NCBI GenBank assembly: GCA_035551615.1
Contig: DASZNC010000070.1
Span: 1 to 64,000, forward strand
Source of the DNA: JAKCDU01 sp035551615
GTDB lineage: Bacteria; Actinomycetota; Acidimicrobiia; Acidimicrobiales; Palsa-688
Direction of reading: 5' to 3'
DNA length: 64,000 nucleotides
In this document: in pieces, positions 33,607 through 40,833 of the stretch
Position numbering within the stretch: the first letter of the stretch is position 1
Layout of the letters: each line of letters begins with the position of its first letter
Notes under the pieces: model-generated
Databases searched by the model: none
What the model was told of the DNA's origin: nothing
Seen by the model: the letters and a program-made list of their open reading frames with translations, nothing else
Translations under genes and position numbers: made by a program

Positions 33607-35040
33607 TCACCCTAACTCGATGCCCGGATACAGAGGATGGGCCTCCAGCAGCTCGTCGACGCGGGCCCGAGTGGCGCCCACCAGCCGGTCCCCGATCGAG
33701 TAGTTGGCCTTGGAGGTGCCCCCGGCGGGAGTGGCCGAGGCGGTGGTACCGGCGAGCATACCGACCAGCAGTTCGGCGATCTCATCCATCTCGGCCGGGC
33801 CCATGCCGAGGGTCGTCAGCGCGGGCGTTCCCATCCGCACCCCCGATGTGTACCAGGCCCCGTTGGGGTCGGCCGGGATGCTGTTGCGGTTGGTGACGAT
33901 GCCGGCATCGAGGAGCGCCGACTCGGCCTGGCGGCCGGTGATCCCGTAGGGCCGGGTGTCCAGCAGAACCAGATGGTTGTCGGTGCCGCCGGTGATCAAG
34001 GTGGCGCCCCGGCGCATCAGTCCTTCGGCCAGAGCGTTGGCATTGGCGACGATACGGCGGGCATAGTCGGAGAACGACGGCCGGCGGGCTTCGGCCAGCG
34101 CCACCGCCTTGGCCGCCATCACGTGCGGGAGAGGGCCACCCAGCACCATCGGGCAGCCCCGGTCGACCTGATCGGCGAACTCGTTCCGGCAGAGCACCAT
34201 GCCGCCGCGTGGGCCCCGGAGTGACTTGTGCGTGGTCGTGGTGACGACGTCGGCGTGGGCGACCGGGTCGAAGTCCCCGGTCAGCACCCCACCGGCGACC
34301 AGACCGGCGAAGTGGGCCATGTCCACCATGAGCACAGCGCCCACCTCGTCGGCGATCTCGCGCATGGTGGCGAAGTTGACCAGCCGCGGGTAGGCCGAAT
34401 AGCCGGCAATGAGAATGAGCGGCCGAAACGCCCGCGCCTGGTCCCGGACGGCGGCGTAGTCGAGCAGGCCGGTCGCCGGGTCGGTGCCGTAACTGCGCTG
34501 CTCGAACATCTTGCCGGAGATGTTGCGCCGGAAACCGTGCGTCAAGTGGCCGCCGGCATCCAGCGACATGCCCAGCATGCGCTGGTTGCCCAGGGCCCGG
34601 CGCAACTCCTCCCACTGCCGGTCATCCAGGTCGTCCACCCCGCCGGCACCGGCCGATTGCAGGGTCGGGACCTCGACCCGCCCGGCCAGGATGGCCCAGA
34701 AGGCGACCAGGTTGGCATCGATGCCCGAGTGCGGCTGCACGTATGCGTGGTCGGCACCGAACAGGGCCCGGGCGTGGTCGGCGGCCGCCTGTTCGACGAC
34801 GTCGACGTTCCGGCACCCGGCGTACATGCGCCGGCCGATCGTGCCCTCGGCGTACTTGTCGCTCAGCCAGTTGCCCATGGCCAGCAGGACGGCGGGCGAG
34901 GCGTAGTTCTCGCTGGCGATCAGTTTCAGCGCGCTCCGCTGATCGGCCAGCTCGGCCCGTATGGCGCCGGCCACGACCGGCTCGATCTCCTCGATGACCG
35001 CCAGGCCGGCGGTCCATGCGGTGGTGGCTCGTTCGCTCAA
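33607..35040 (-). CDS. glyA: Serine hydroxymethyltransferase (long form)
   Basis: 477 residues from TTG 35040, which has AAAGGAG six bases upstream; no ATG or GTG fits. It interconverts serine and glycine with tetrahydrofolate. The PLP lysine is in DVVTTTTHKSLRGPRGGMVLC; other marks are LIASENYASPAVLLAMGNWLSDKYAEG, VQPHSGIDANL and VDMAHFAGLVAGG. It is about 55 residues longer than the usual enzyme because of an insertion around residues 145-190 (VEVPTLQSAGAGGVDDLDDR onward), a form known in actinobacteria. A ZTP riboswitch lies in its leader, and an epoxide-hydrolase-like gene follows. Confidence 0.94.
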   Translation of the reverse strand: MSERATTAWTAGLAVIEEIEPVVAGAIRAELADQRSALKLIASENYASPAVLLAMGNWLSDKYAEGTIGRRMYAGCRNVDVVEQAAADHARALFGADHAYVQPHSGIDANLVAFWAILAGRVEVPTLQSAGAGGVDDLDDRQWEELRRALGNQRMLGMSLDAGGHLTHGFRRNISGKMFEQRSYGTDPATGLLDYAAVRDQARAFRPLILIAGYSAYPRLVNFATMREIADEVGAVLMVDMAHFAGLVAGGVLTGDFDPVAHADVVTTTTHKSLRGPRGGMVLCRNEFADQVDRGCPMVLGGPLPHVMAAKAVALAEARRPSFSDYARRIVANANALAEGLMRRGATLITGGTDNHLVLLDTRPYGITGRQAESALLDAGIVTNRNSIPADPNGAWYTSGVRMGTPALTTLGMGPAEMDEIAELLVGMLAGTTASATPAGGTSKANYSIGDRLVGATRARVDELLEAHPLYPGIELG

Positions 35041-35080
35041 GGCGCACTCCTTTGACCCAAAAAGACAAAGTCGGATGGAA

Positions 35081-35153
35081 GCACCCAGGCGTACGGCTGT
35101 CATGGGACCGCTCCCCGATGGTTGCCCATCCGAACGCCAGTCACGGCCCGCAC
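35081..35153 (-). ncRNA. ZTP (pfl) riboswitch of glyA
   Basis: On the minus strand this leader contains the three conserved blocks of the ZTP/pfl RNA in order: GGGCCGTGACTGGCG, then CATCGGGGAGCG, then CGTACGCCTGGG, where GGCG and CGCC form the pseudoknot region. The class senses ZTP/ZMP, a signal of 10-formyl-tetrahydrofolate shortage, and commonly controls glyA, folD and purH in actinobacteria. Downstream, CTTTG can pair with CAAAG that includes the first bases of the AAAGGAG ribosome site, so control may be translational; no good terminator was seen. Confidence 0.88.
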
Positions 35154-35223
35154 CGACTCTACCGTCCCGGCTGGTGGTCCGTTCCGGCGGGCGGGCGCCA
35201 CGTCCAGGGCTACCGTCCCCGGC

Positions 35224-36195
35224 GTGAGCACGACCGGGTTCAGTCAGCGCACCGTTCAGACCAACGGCATCCGTCTACACGTCACCGAGGCGGGCGCCGG
35301 CCGGCCGGTGATCTTCTGCCACGGATTCCCTCACGTCGGCTACATCTGGCACCGGCAGCTGCGGGCGGTGGCCGCCGCCGGGTACCGGGCCATCGCGCCG
35401 GACATGCGCGGATACGGGCGCAGCGACCGCCCCGAAGGGGTGGACGAGTACACCAACGCCAAGGCGGTCGGCGACCTCACCGGTCTGCTCGACGACATGG
35501 GTGAGGAGCAGGCGGTGTTCGTCGGCCTCGACTTCGGCGCCGCCCTGATGTGGGAGTTGGCCCTGCGGGCCCCGGAACGGGTCAAGGCGGTGATCGTGTG
35601 CAACAACCCCTACGTGGGTCGCAGCCGGCGCCGGCCGAGCGAGGTGTTCGCCAAGATGGCCGGGCAGCACTTCCTCCACCTCCACTACTTCCAGGAGCCG
35701 GGCCCGGCCGACAAGGAACTGGATGCCGACCCCCGGCGGTTCCTGTCCAGCATCTACTTCGCCCTGTCCGGGGGCTTCCACTACCTCGATATCTGGCAGA
35801 GCCCGTCGGCCGGCAACGGATACCTGGATGTGCTGCCGGCCGGACCGCCACTGCCCTGGTCGTGGTTGCCGACGGCGGAGTTCGACGTGCTGACCGGGGA
35901 GTTCGAACGGACCGGGTTCACCGGCGGTCTGAACTGGTACCGGGCCATGGACCGCAACTGGGAGCTGATGGAACCTCTGGCCGACGAGCAGATCACCGTG
36001 CCCGCCTACTTCCTGTACGGCGAGCGGGACTGCGACATGGAGGGTTTCAGCGGCATGGATCCGATCGGCATGATGCGGGCCAAGGTCCCCGACCTGCGGG
36101 ATGTGTCGATCATCCCGAAGGCCGGGCACCTGGTGCAGCTGGAGGCCACCGACCGGGTCAACGAGACCATCATCCGGCACCTGGCCGGGTTGTAG
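35224..36195 (+). CDS. Alpha/beta hydrolase, epoxide hydrolase-like
   Basis: 323 residues from GTG 35224; TACCGT seven bases upstream fits a leaderless start. The oxyanion segment is CHGFPHVGYIWHRQL, then PDMRGYGRSDRP. The nucleophile elbow is VGLDFGAAL with Asp103 rather than Ser, which points to epoxide hydrolase or haloalkane-dehalogenase chemistry. The catalytic His is in PKAGHLVQLE near the C-terminus, and LYGERDCDMEGF probably carries the acid. It diverges from the riboswitch-controlled glyA. The substrate is unknown. Confidence 0.87.
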   Translation: MSTTGFSQRTVQTNGIRLHVTEAGAGRPVIFCHGFPHVGYIWHRQLRAVAAAGYRAIAPDMRGYGRSDRPEGVDEYTNAKAVGDLTGLLDDMGEEQAVFVGLDFGAALMWELALRAPERVKAVIVCNNPYVGRSRRRPSEVFAKMAGQHFLHLHYFQEPGPADKELDADPRRFLSSIYFALSGGFHYLDIWQSPSAGNGYLDVLPAGPPLPWSWLPTAEFDVLTGEFERTGFTGGLNWYRAMDRNWELMEPLADEQITVPAYFLYGERDCDMEGFSGMDPIGMMRAKVPDLRDVSIIPKAGHLVQLEATDRVNETIIRHLAGL

Positions 36196-36254
36196 GTACC
36201 TCGGCCGGCCATCCGCCTTGATCGGCACATCCGCCCGCTGGTAGGCAGGGCGGT

Positions 36255-36707
36255 ATGGCCGTCAACTCCGCGTCCGCCGAGGGGCCGGTTGGTGCCCCGC
36301 CCCAGATCGTCTACGGCTACCTGGCCGACATGCAGAACCACCACGGCCACTTCCTGCCCGATGCGTTCACCGACTTCCAGGTCGTGTCCGGCGGCATCGG
36401 CGCAGGCACGGTGGTGACCTTCAAGTTCACCGCCGGTGGCCGGACCCGCGATTTCCGTCAGACGGTGAGCGAGCCGGAGCCGGGGCGGCGCCTGGTCGAG
36501 ACCGATGCCAACTCGAGTTCGGTCACCACTTTCCTGGTCGAGCCGGCCGAGGGCGGTTCGACCTCCAAGGTGACCATCTCGATCCAGTGGAACGGGGCGA
36601 GTGGGATCGGCGGGTTCTTCGAGCGTATGTTCGCGCCGCGCGCCATGCGGTCGGTCTTGGCCGAAGAGCTGCGCCGGCTGGACGAGTACGCCCGCCGCCA
36701 GGGTTGA
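36255..36707 (+). CDS. SRPBCC (polyketide cyclase/START-like) protein
   Basis: 150 residues. The helix-grip fold is suggested by EGPVGAPPQIVYGYLADMQNH, the central TVVTFKFTAGGRTRDFRQTVSEPEPGRRLVE strands and the long C-terminal helix MRSVLAEELRRLDEYARRQG. Such proteins bind hydrophobic ligands; no enzymatic motif is visible. It stands between the hydrolase and the convergent acyl-CoA synthetase. Confidence 0.8.
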   Translation: MAVNSASAEGPVGAPPQIVYGYLADMQNHHGHFLPDAFTDFQVVSGGIGAGTVVTFKFTAGGRTRDFRQTVSEPEPGRRLVETDANSSSVTTFLVEPAEGGSTSKVTISIQWNGASGIGGFFERMFAPRAMRSVLAEELRRLDEYARRQG

Positions 36708-36730
36708 TACCGGCGCCCTCTGACCAGGCG

Positions 36731-38191
36731 TCAGACGGCCGGCAGGCGAGCGGCCCGCAGAGCGGACCGGCGGACCTTGCCGGCGTCGTCGCGTAACGGC
36801 TCCTGGCTGCGTTCGAAGGTGCGGGGCAGCTTGTAGCTGACCAGCCGGGCCGACAGATGCTCACGGAGCTCGTCGTCGGTAACGGGGCGCGACAACTCGA
36901 CGATGGCGTGGACCACACTCCCGTAGTCCTCGTCGGGTAGCCCGATGATGCACGAGGAGAGCACGGCCGGGTGGGCGTCGAGGGCGGCCTCGACCTCGGC
37001 CGGGTAGACGTTGGCCCCGCCGACCAGAATCATGTCAGTTTGCCGATCGGCCAGGAACAGGTAGTGGTCCTCGTCGAACCAGCCCATGTCGCCGAGCGAT
37101 TCCCAGCCGTCCCGGCTCCTGGCCTCGGCCCCGATGTAACGGTAGGTCCGGCCGCCGTCGAGCGTCCGCATCCAGATCTCCCCGACCTCACCGGGAGGTT
37201 GCTCGTTGCCATCCACATCGCAGACCTTCATCTCACCCATCGTCACCCGACCGACCGATCCGGGATGGGCCAGCCATTCCGTACCGGTGATCGTCGTGGC
37301 CGCCTGGGCCTCGGTCCCGGCGTACAGTTCGACGATCACCTCGGGCCCGAGCCAGTCGATCCACGCCTGCTTGACGTGCGGGGGGCAGGGGGCGGCCAGG
37401 TGGTAGGCAATGCGCACGCTGGACATGTCCCGGCCCAGCCGCTCCTCGTCGGGTAGACGCAGGATGCGGGACATCATGGTCGGGACCAGGTACATGTAGG
37501 TGACGCCGTGCGTTTCGACCAGCTCGAGGCTCTTCGACGCATCGAAGCGCTCCATCAGCACGATCCGACCGCCCTTGTACAGGGCGGAGACGGAGTACAG
37601 GAATGGTCCGTTGTGGTACAGCGGCCCGGTGCAGAGGAACACCTCGCCGTCATCGATGCGCAGGCCGGCGCCGCTCAATCGGACGTAGTCGGCCACGCCG
37701 GGCACGGCGGTGACGATCAGCTTGGGCCGGCCGGTGCTGCCGCCGGAGGTCATGGCCTTCCACGTCGGGGGCACGACCGGCGGCAGCGGCCCGTCGTCGA
37801 AGGCGTCGAGCGGCTCGTCCGGGTCTACGAGCGGCCGGCCCCTCGAATCGAGCCCGGCCTGGCCGATGACCGCCGCCGGGTCGGCCACTTCGATCAGCGC
37901 ATCGAGCTCAGGGGCGGGCAGGCGGTAGGACACCGGCTGCGGCACGGCGCCCAGCTTCCAGATGGCGATGGCGGCGGCGTAGAAGCCGGGGCTGTTGGGC
38001 AGGGCCATCGTCACATGGGCGCCGAAACCGACGCCCGCCCCGGCCAGGCGCCGGGCCAGCCGGTTCGACCACCGGGCCAACTGTGACCTGGTGATGATCG
38101 TGTCGTGGAAGATGATCGCCGGTTCGTCGGGCGCCTCCGCCGCCATCCGGTCGAACGCCTCGCCCAGGCCTACCTGTTCCGTCTCGCTCAT
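36731..38191 (-). CDS. AMP-binding acyl-CoA synthetase
   Basis: 486 residues. The P-loop is MTSGGSTGRPKLIVT near residue 145, YAGTEAQ stands in place of the usual Y-G-x-TE, and the C-terminal hinge is FLADRQTDMILVGGANVYPAEVEA; VRRSALR replaces the more common GKxxR/K motif with KVRRSAL. FadD13/FadD17-like actinobacterial ligases look like this. It activates a fatty, bile-acid-like or aromatic acid; the substrate is not predictable. Confidence 0.88.
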   Translation of the reverse strand: MSETEQVGLGEAFDRMAAEAPDEPAIIFHDTIITRSQLARWSNRLARRLAGAGVGFGAHVTMALPNSPGFYAAAIAIWKLGAVPQPVSYRLPAPELDALIEVADPAAVIGQAGLDSRGRPLVDPDEPLDAFDDGPLPPVVPPTWKAMTSGGSTGRPKLIVTAVPGVADYVRLSGAGLRIDDGEVFLCTGPLYHNGPFLYSVSALYKGGRIVLMERFDASKSLELVETHGVTYMYLVPTMMSRILRLPDEERLGRDMSSVRIAYHLAAPCPPHVKQAWIDWLGPEVIVELYAGTEAQAATTITGTEWLAHPGSVGRVTMGEMKVCDVDGNEQPPGEVGEIWMRTLDGGRTYRYIGAEARSRDGWESLGDMGWFDEDHYLFLADRQTDMILVGGANVYPAEVEAALDAHPAVLSSCIIGLPDEDYGSVVHAIVELSRPVTDDELREHLSARLVSYKLPRTFERSQEPLRDDAGKVRRSALRAARLPAV

Positions 38192-38360
38192 CGCCGGTCC
38201 ACGCTAGGGGAGTGGGGTGCGTCGGGCCCGATCGGAGGTGGTCAAAGAAAGTGCCCGGCCCGGGCGGACGATGATTTCCATCGGCCCGACTCGTCAGAGG
38301 GAAGACGACACCGATACACGGGAGGACGACCGGAGCGGCGCCTCTCCGATAGGCCGTTGA

Positions 38361-38384
38361 GCGGCGCCGCCGGCCCGGCGCCGC
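38361..38384 (-). terminator. Stem-loop after the aldehyde dehydrogenase
   Basis: A perfect 9-bp GC stem, GCGGCGCCG (38361-38369) with CGGCGCCGC (38376-38384) and a 6-base loop, 10 bp past the stop of the minus-strand gene at 38394. No T-run. The remaining 38192-38360 shows no gene. Confidence 0.55.
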
Positions 38385-38393
38385 CCCGGGGGA

Positions 38394-39956
38394 TCAGCGC
38401 TCCGGCAGGAGCGAGTAGTCCTTGAAGTTGCCGTAGAGGCGTTCCTCGGCGCCCTGCGGTCCTTCGGTGACGGCTTGGACGAGAAGGTCCCCGCCGACGA
38501 AGGCGCCCTGCCACGAGTGGCCCATACCGCCGAAGACCTCTTCGCGGTCGCCCCGACTGCGGGTCTTGTTGATACCGACCTTGAACGCCTGGACCTGCTC
38601 GCCGACGCGCTCCGCGAAGTCGAGATCGTCGGTGGCGACCGAGGCGACGAGGGAACCGTTGCTGGCGTTCATGGCGGCCAGCAGCTGGGCTTCGGTGTCG
38701 ACGATCACGACCGAGTCGAGCGGTCCGAACGGTTCCGCGTGCTGGAGCTCCCACGCGGCGGGCGGCTCGAGCACGCAGGCCGGAGCGATGTAGGCGGAGG
38801 TGTCCTGGCCGTCGAGGAACAGGCCGTCGGCCAGGCTGCCCCGGTAGAGGGGAATCCCGCCACCGCGCACGGCGGTGTCGAAGTTGCGGCCCAGCTCGGT
38901 CGCCTTGGTCGCGTGAATGACGGGACCGAAATCCAGTTCCGGTAGCGGCTCGTCGGCGCTGTTGACGACCAGCGGGTGACCGAAGCGGATGGCCTTGACG
39001 ATGGGCAGGTACATCTCGAGGAACGCCGGGAACAGGCGGCGCTGCACGACGTAGCGGGGGTAGGCGGTGCAGCGCTGCTTGCCGTACTCGAACCCCTTTC
39101 GGATGTTCTGGGCCAGCAGGTTCCACTGCGAGAAATCCCAGATCCCCCACGTGTTCAGGCCTTCCTGCTCGAGCATGTGCCGCCGGCCGGTGTCGGCCAG
39201 GCTGATGGCCGCCTGGCGTCCATTGGCCCGTCCGCCGACGAACGCCAGCGCGCCCACGCCCTCGGAGCGGATCAGCGCCTCCCCCAGAGACCCGCCCAGA
39301 CCCGACAGCAGCGTCACCGGCAGATCGGCCCGCTTCATCAGGGCATGAGCCAACGTCAACGTGTGGAATCCGCCCTGGCTGGGGGTCTTGGCCACCACCG
39401 CGTTGCCGGCCAGGAGCTGGACCAGCTCGGCATGGACCTGGACGCTCATCGGATAATTCCAACTGGCGATGTTGGACACCACCCCGGCCAGCGGGCGTCG
39501 CTCATCGGGCGTGCCCACGGCCAGCTGCCGCTCGATCTCACCCACGTACCACCGCACCCCGTCGAGACAACGGTCGACATCGGCCCGGGCCAGGCGCCAC
39601 GGCTTGCCGATCTCCCACACCAGCAATGCGGCCAGCAGATCCCGGTGCTCGGTCAGGGCATCGACGGCGGCGGTCACCCGGGCCCGGCGTTCATCCAGAT
39701 CGACCTGCGACCACTTGGCGTGTTCCAATGCGGCGTGCTCGACGGCGGCCAGCGCCTCCTGCGCGTCGATGCGGGGCGGCCCCGGGATAGGCGTGCCGTC
39801 CACCGGCGTCACGTGATCGCCGGGGATGCCGACCCGGCGCCACTCCCCCCGGCTCAGATTGCGCAGCCGGTCCGAATCGAACGCCTCCGGCGCAGCACTG
39901 ATACAGCGGGTGTAGGTCTCCCACCAGGAGAACCCAGGCTTCAGCATGGTCGGCAT
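38394..39956 (-). CDS. Aldehyde dehydrogenase superfamily protein
   Basis: 520 residues from ATG 39956. The catalytic Cys is in KQRCTAYPRYVV; the cofactor region has VVSNIASWNYPMSVQVHAELVQLLAGNAVVAK, and the general-base Glu region EQEGLNTWGIWDFSQW is unusual, lacking the standard E-L-GGK. The C-terminus (EEVFGGMGHSWQGAFVGGDLLVQAVTEGP) is normal. It is longer than typical and belongs to a less-studied branch; an acyl-CoA- or aldehyde-oxidising role is likely but the substrate is unknown. Confidence 0.83.
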   Translation of the reverse strand: MPTMLKPGFSWWETYTRCISAAPEAFDSDRLRNLSRGEWRRVGIPGDHVTPVDGTPIPGPPRIDAQEALAAVEHAALEHAKWSQVDLDERRARVTAAVDALTEHRDLLAALLVWEIGKPWRLARADVDRCLDGVRWYVGEIERQLAVGTPDERRPLAGVVSNIASWNYPMSVQVHAELVQLLAGNAVVAKTPSQGGFHTLTLAHALMKRADLPVTLLSGLGGSLGEALIRSEGVGALAFVGGRANGRQAAISLADTGRRHMLEQEGLNTWGIWDFSQWNLLAQNIRKGFEYGKQRCTAYPRYVVQRRLFPAFLEMYLPIVKAIRFGHPLVVNSADEPLPELDFGPVIHATKATELGRNFDTAVRGGGIPLYRGSLADGLFLDGQDTSAYIAPACVLEPPAAWELQHAEPFGPLDSVVIVDTEAQLLAAMNASNGSLVASVATDDLDFAERVGEQVQAFKVGINKTRSRGDREEVFGGMGHSWQGAFVGGDLLVQAVTEGPQGAEERLYGNFKDYSLLPER

Positions 39957-39999
39957 CGGCCAAGGATAGTGGGGGGCCGTGGAGAGGGCCCAAGCCCGA

Positions 40000-40557
40000 T
40001 CAGGACTTAGGGCCACCCCGATGCGGCTTGTCCGGACCATGCGCCTTGCCCGGATGGCGCAGGTGGCCCGGCGCCGAGGCCGACTTCCCCCGGCCCGAGG
40101 TGCCGGTCGACTGGGCCCGGTGGGTCCCCGGGTGGGCGACGGTGGTGGTGGTCGTCACCTGGGTGGTCGTGGTCGTGTGCAGCACCGTGGGGGGCGGGAT
40201 CCGGCGGGCGACGGTCACCACCACCGGTCGGGGTCGGGCGACGGTCGTGGTGGTCGTGGTCGCCGGCGGCACCGGGCGGGGCCCGGCGACGGTTCTATGG
40301 CAGACGGTGCAGACCCGGACCGGTACGCCACGGGGAGCGGGCAGGGCGACGGCGGTGGCCGGGCCCGGCGGGTGGCCGGCCGGCCTGACCAGACCCAGCC
40401 CTATGCCGATGGAACCCAACCCGAGCAGACCGGAGATGCTCAGGGCCAGAGCGGCGATATAGCGCGTGGGTTCCGCTCGATCGGCGGTCACTGCGGCCTC
40501 CAGGGTGCGACAAAGGGTACGAAATCGGAAGGCGGGACAATCCGGATTTAAATGCAT
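40000..40557 (-). CDS. Membrane-anchored Thr/Pro-rich protein with CxxCH
   Basis: 185 residues from ATG 40557 (GTG 40491 is possible). One helix (YIAALALSISGLLGLGSIGI, residues about 33-55) is followed by a short linker, the sequence VRVCTVCHRTV (C83, C86, H87, a c-type haem CxxCH pattern), poly-Thr and Pro/Val stretches, and a basic Gly/Pro/His-rich tail. This is low complexity, and the CxxCH might be chance. I do not recognise a family. The upstream 40558-40700 is AT-richer and may hold its promoter. Confidence 0.55.
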   Translation of the reverse strand: MHLNPDCPAFRFRTLCRTLEAAVTADRAEPTRYIAALALSISGLLGLGSIGIGLGLVRPAGHPPGPATAVALPAPRGVPVRVCTVCHRTVAGPRPVPPATTTTTTVARPRPVVVTVARRIPPPTVLHTTTTTQVTTTTTVAHPGTHRAQSTGTSGRGKSASAPGHLRHPGKAHGPDKPHRGGPKS

Positions 40558-40632
40558 CTTCCCACCGGAGAGTTATCTCAGACGGGATAGTCGACGTTTC
40601 GTCTATTTACCACATCGGCGCAATTATCAACT

Positions 40633-40657
40633 CCGATAGGACTATTGGCCCTATCGG
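40633..40657. repeat. Inverted repeat CCGATAGG-N9-CCTATCGG
   Basis: Perfect 8-bp arms (40633-40640 and 40650-40657) in an AT-rich stretch between divergent units. It could be an operator or a small hairpin. The stretch 40558-40708 otherwise has no open frame I would call. Confidence 0.6.
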
Positions 40658-40708
40658 TCAGGCACATTGACATTTTACACTTCTCATTGTGAGTAGCTGA
40701 GGGAGCTG

Positions 40709-40783
40709 ATGGTGATCGACAAGCCGTTCTCGCCGGCCGACCTGCTGGATCGCATCGAATCCATTCTGGCCGCCGCCGACTGA
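40709..40783 (+). pseudogene. Remnant of a response-regulator receiver domain
   Basis: 24 codons, MVIDKPFSPADLLDRIESIL then AAAD and a stop, match the last strand-helix of CheY-like receivers, including the conserved Lys-Pro (KPFSPADLL). An in-frame stop lies at 40693-40695, eight codons upstream of the full segment, and no further receiver sequence is present. GAGGGAG precedes the ATG closely, so a tiny peptide might be made, but a truncated fragment is the simplest reading. Confidence 0.65.
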
Positions 40784-40833
40784 CCCCGGCTGCCGTCGAA
40801 CGAGGGTCGGCGGCTAACTTTCTCCCCTTGATC

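Noticed and set aside
35041..35223. Glycine riboswitch in front of glyA
   Set aside because: The conserved blocks found are those of the ZTP/pfl class (GTGACTGGCG, GGGGAGCG, CGCCTGGG), not the glycine aptamer pair.
40709..40783. Functional response regulator
   Set aside because: Only the last strand and helix of a receiver are present; phospho-Asp and all upstream parts are absent and an in-frame stop precedes it.
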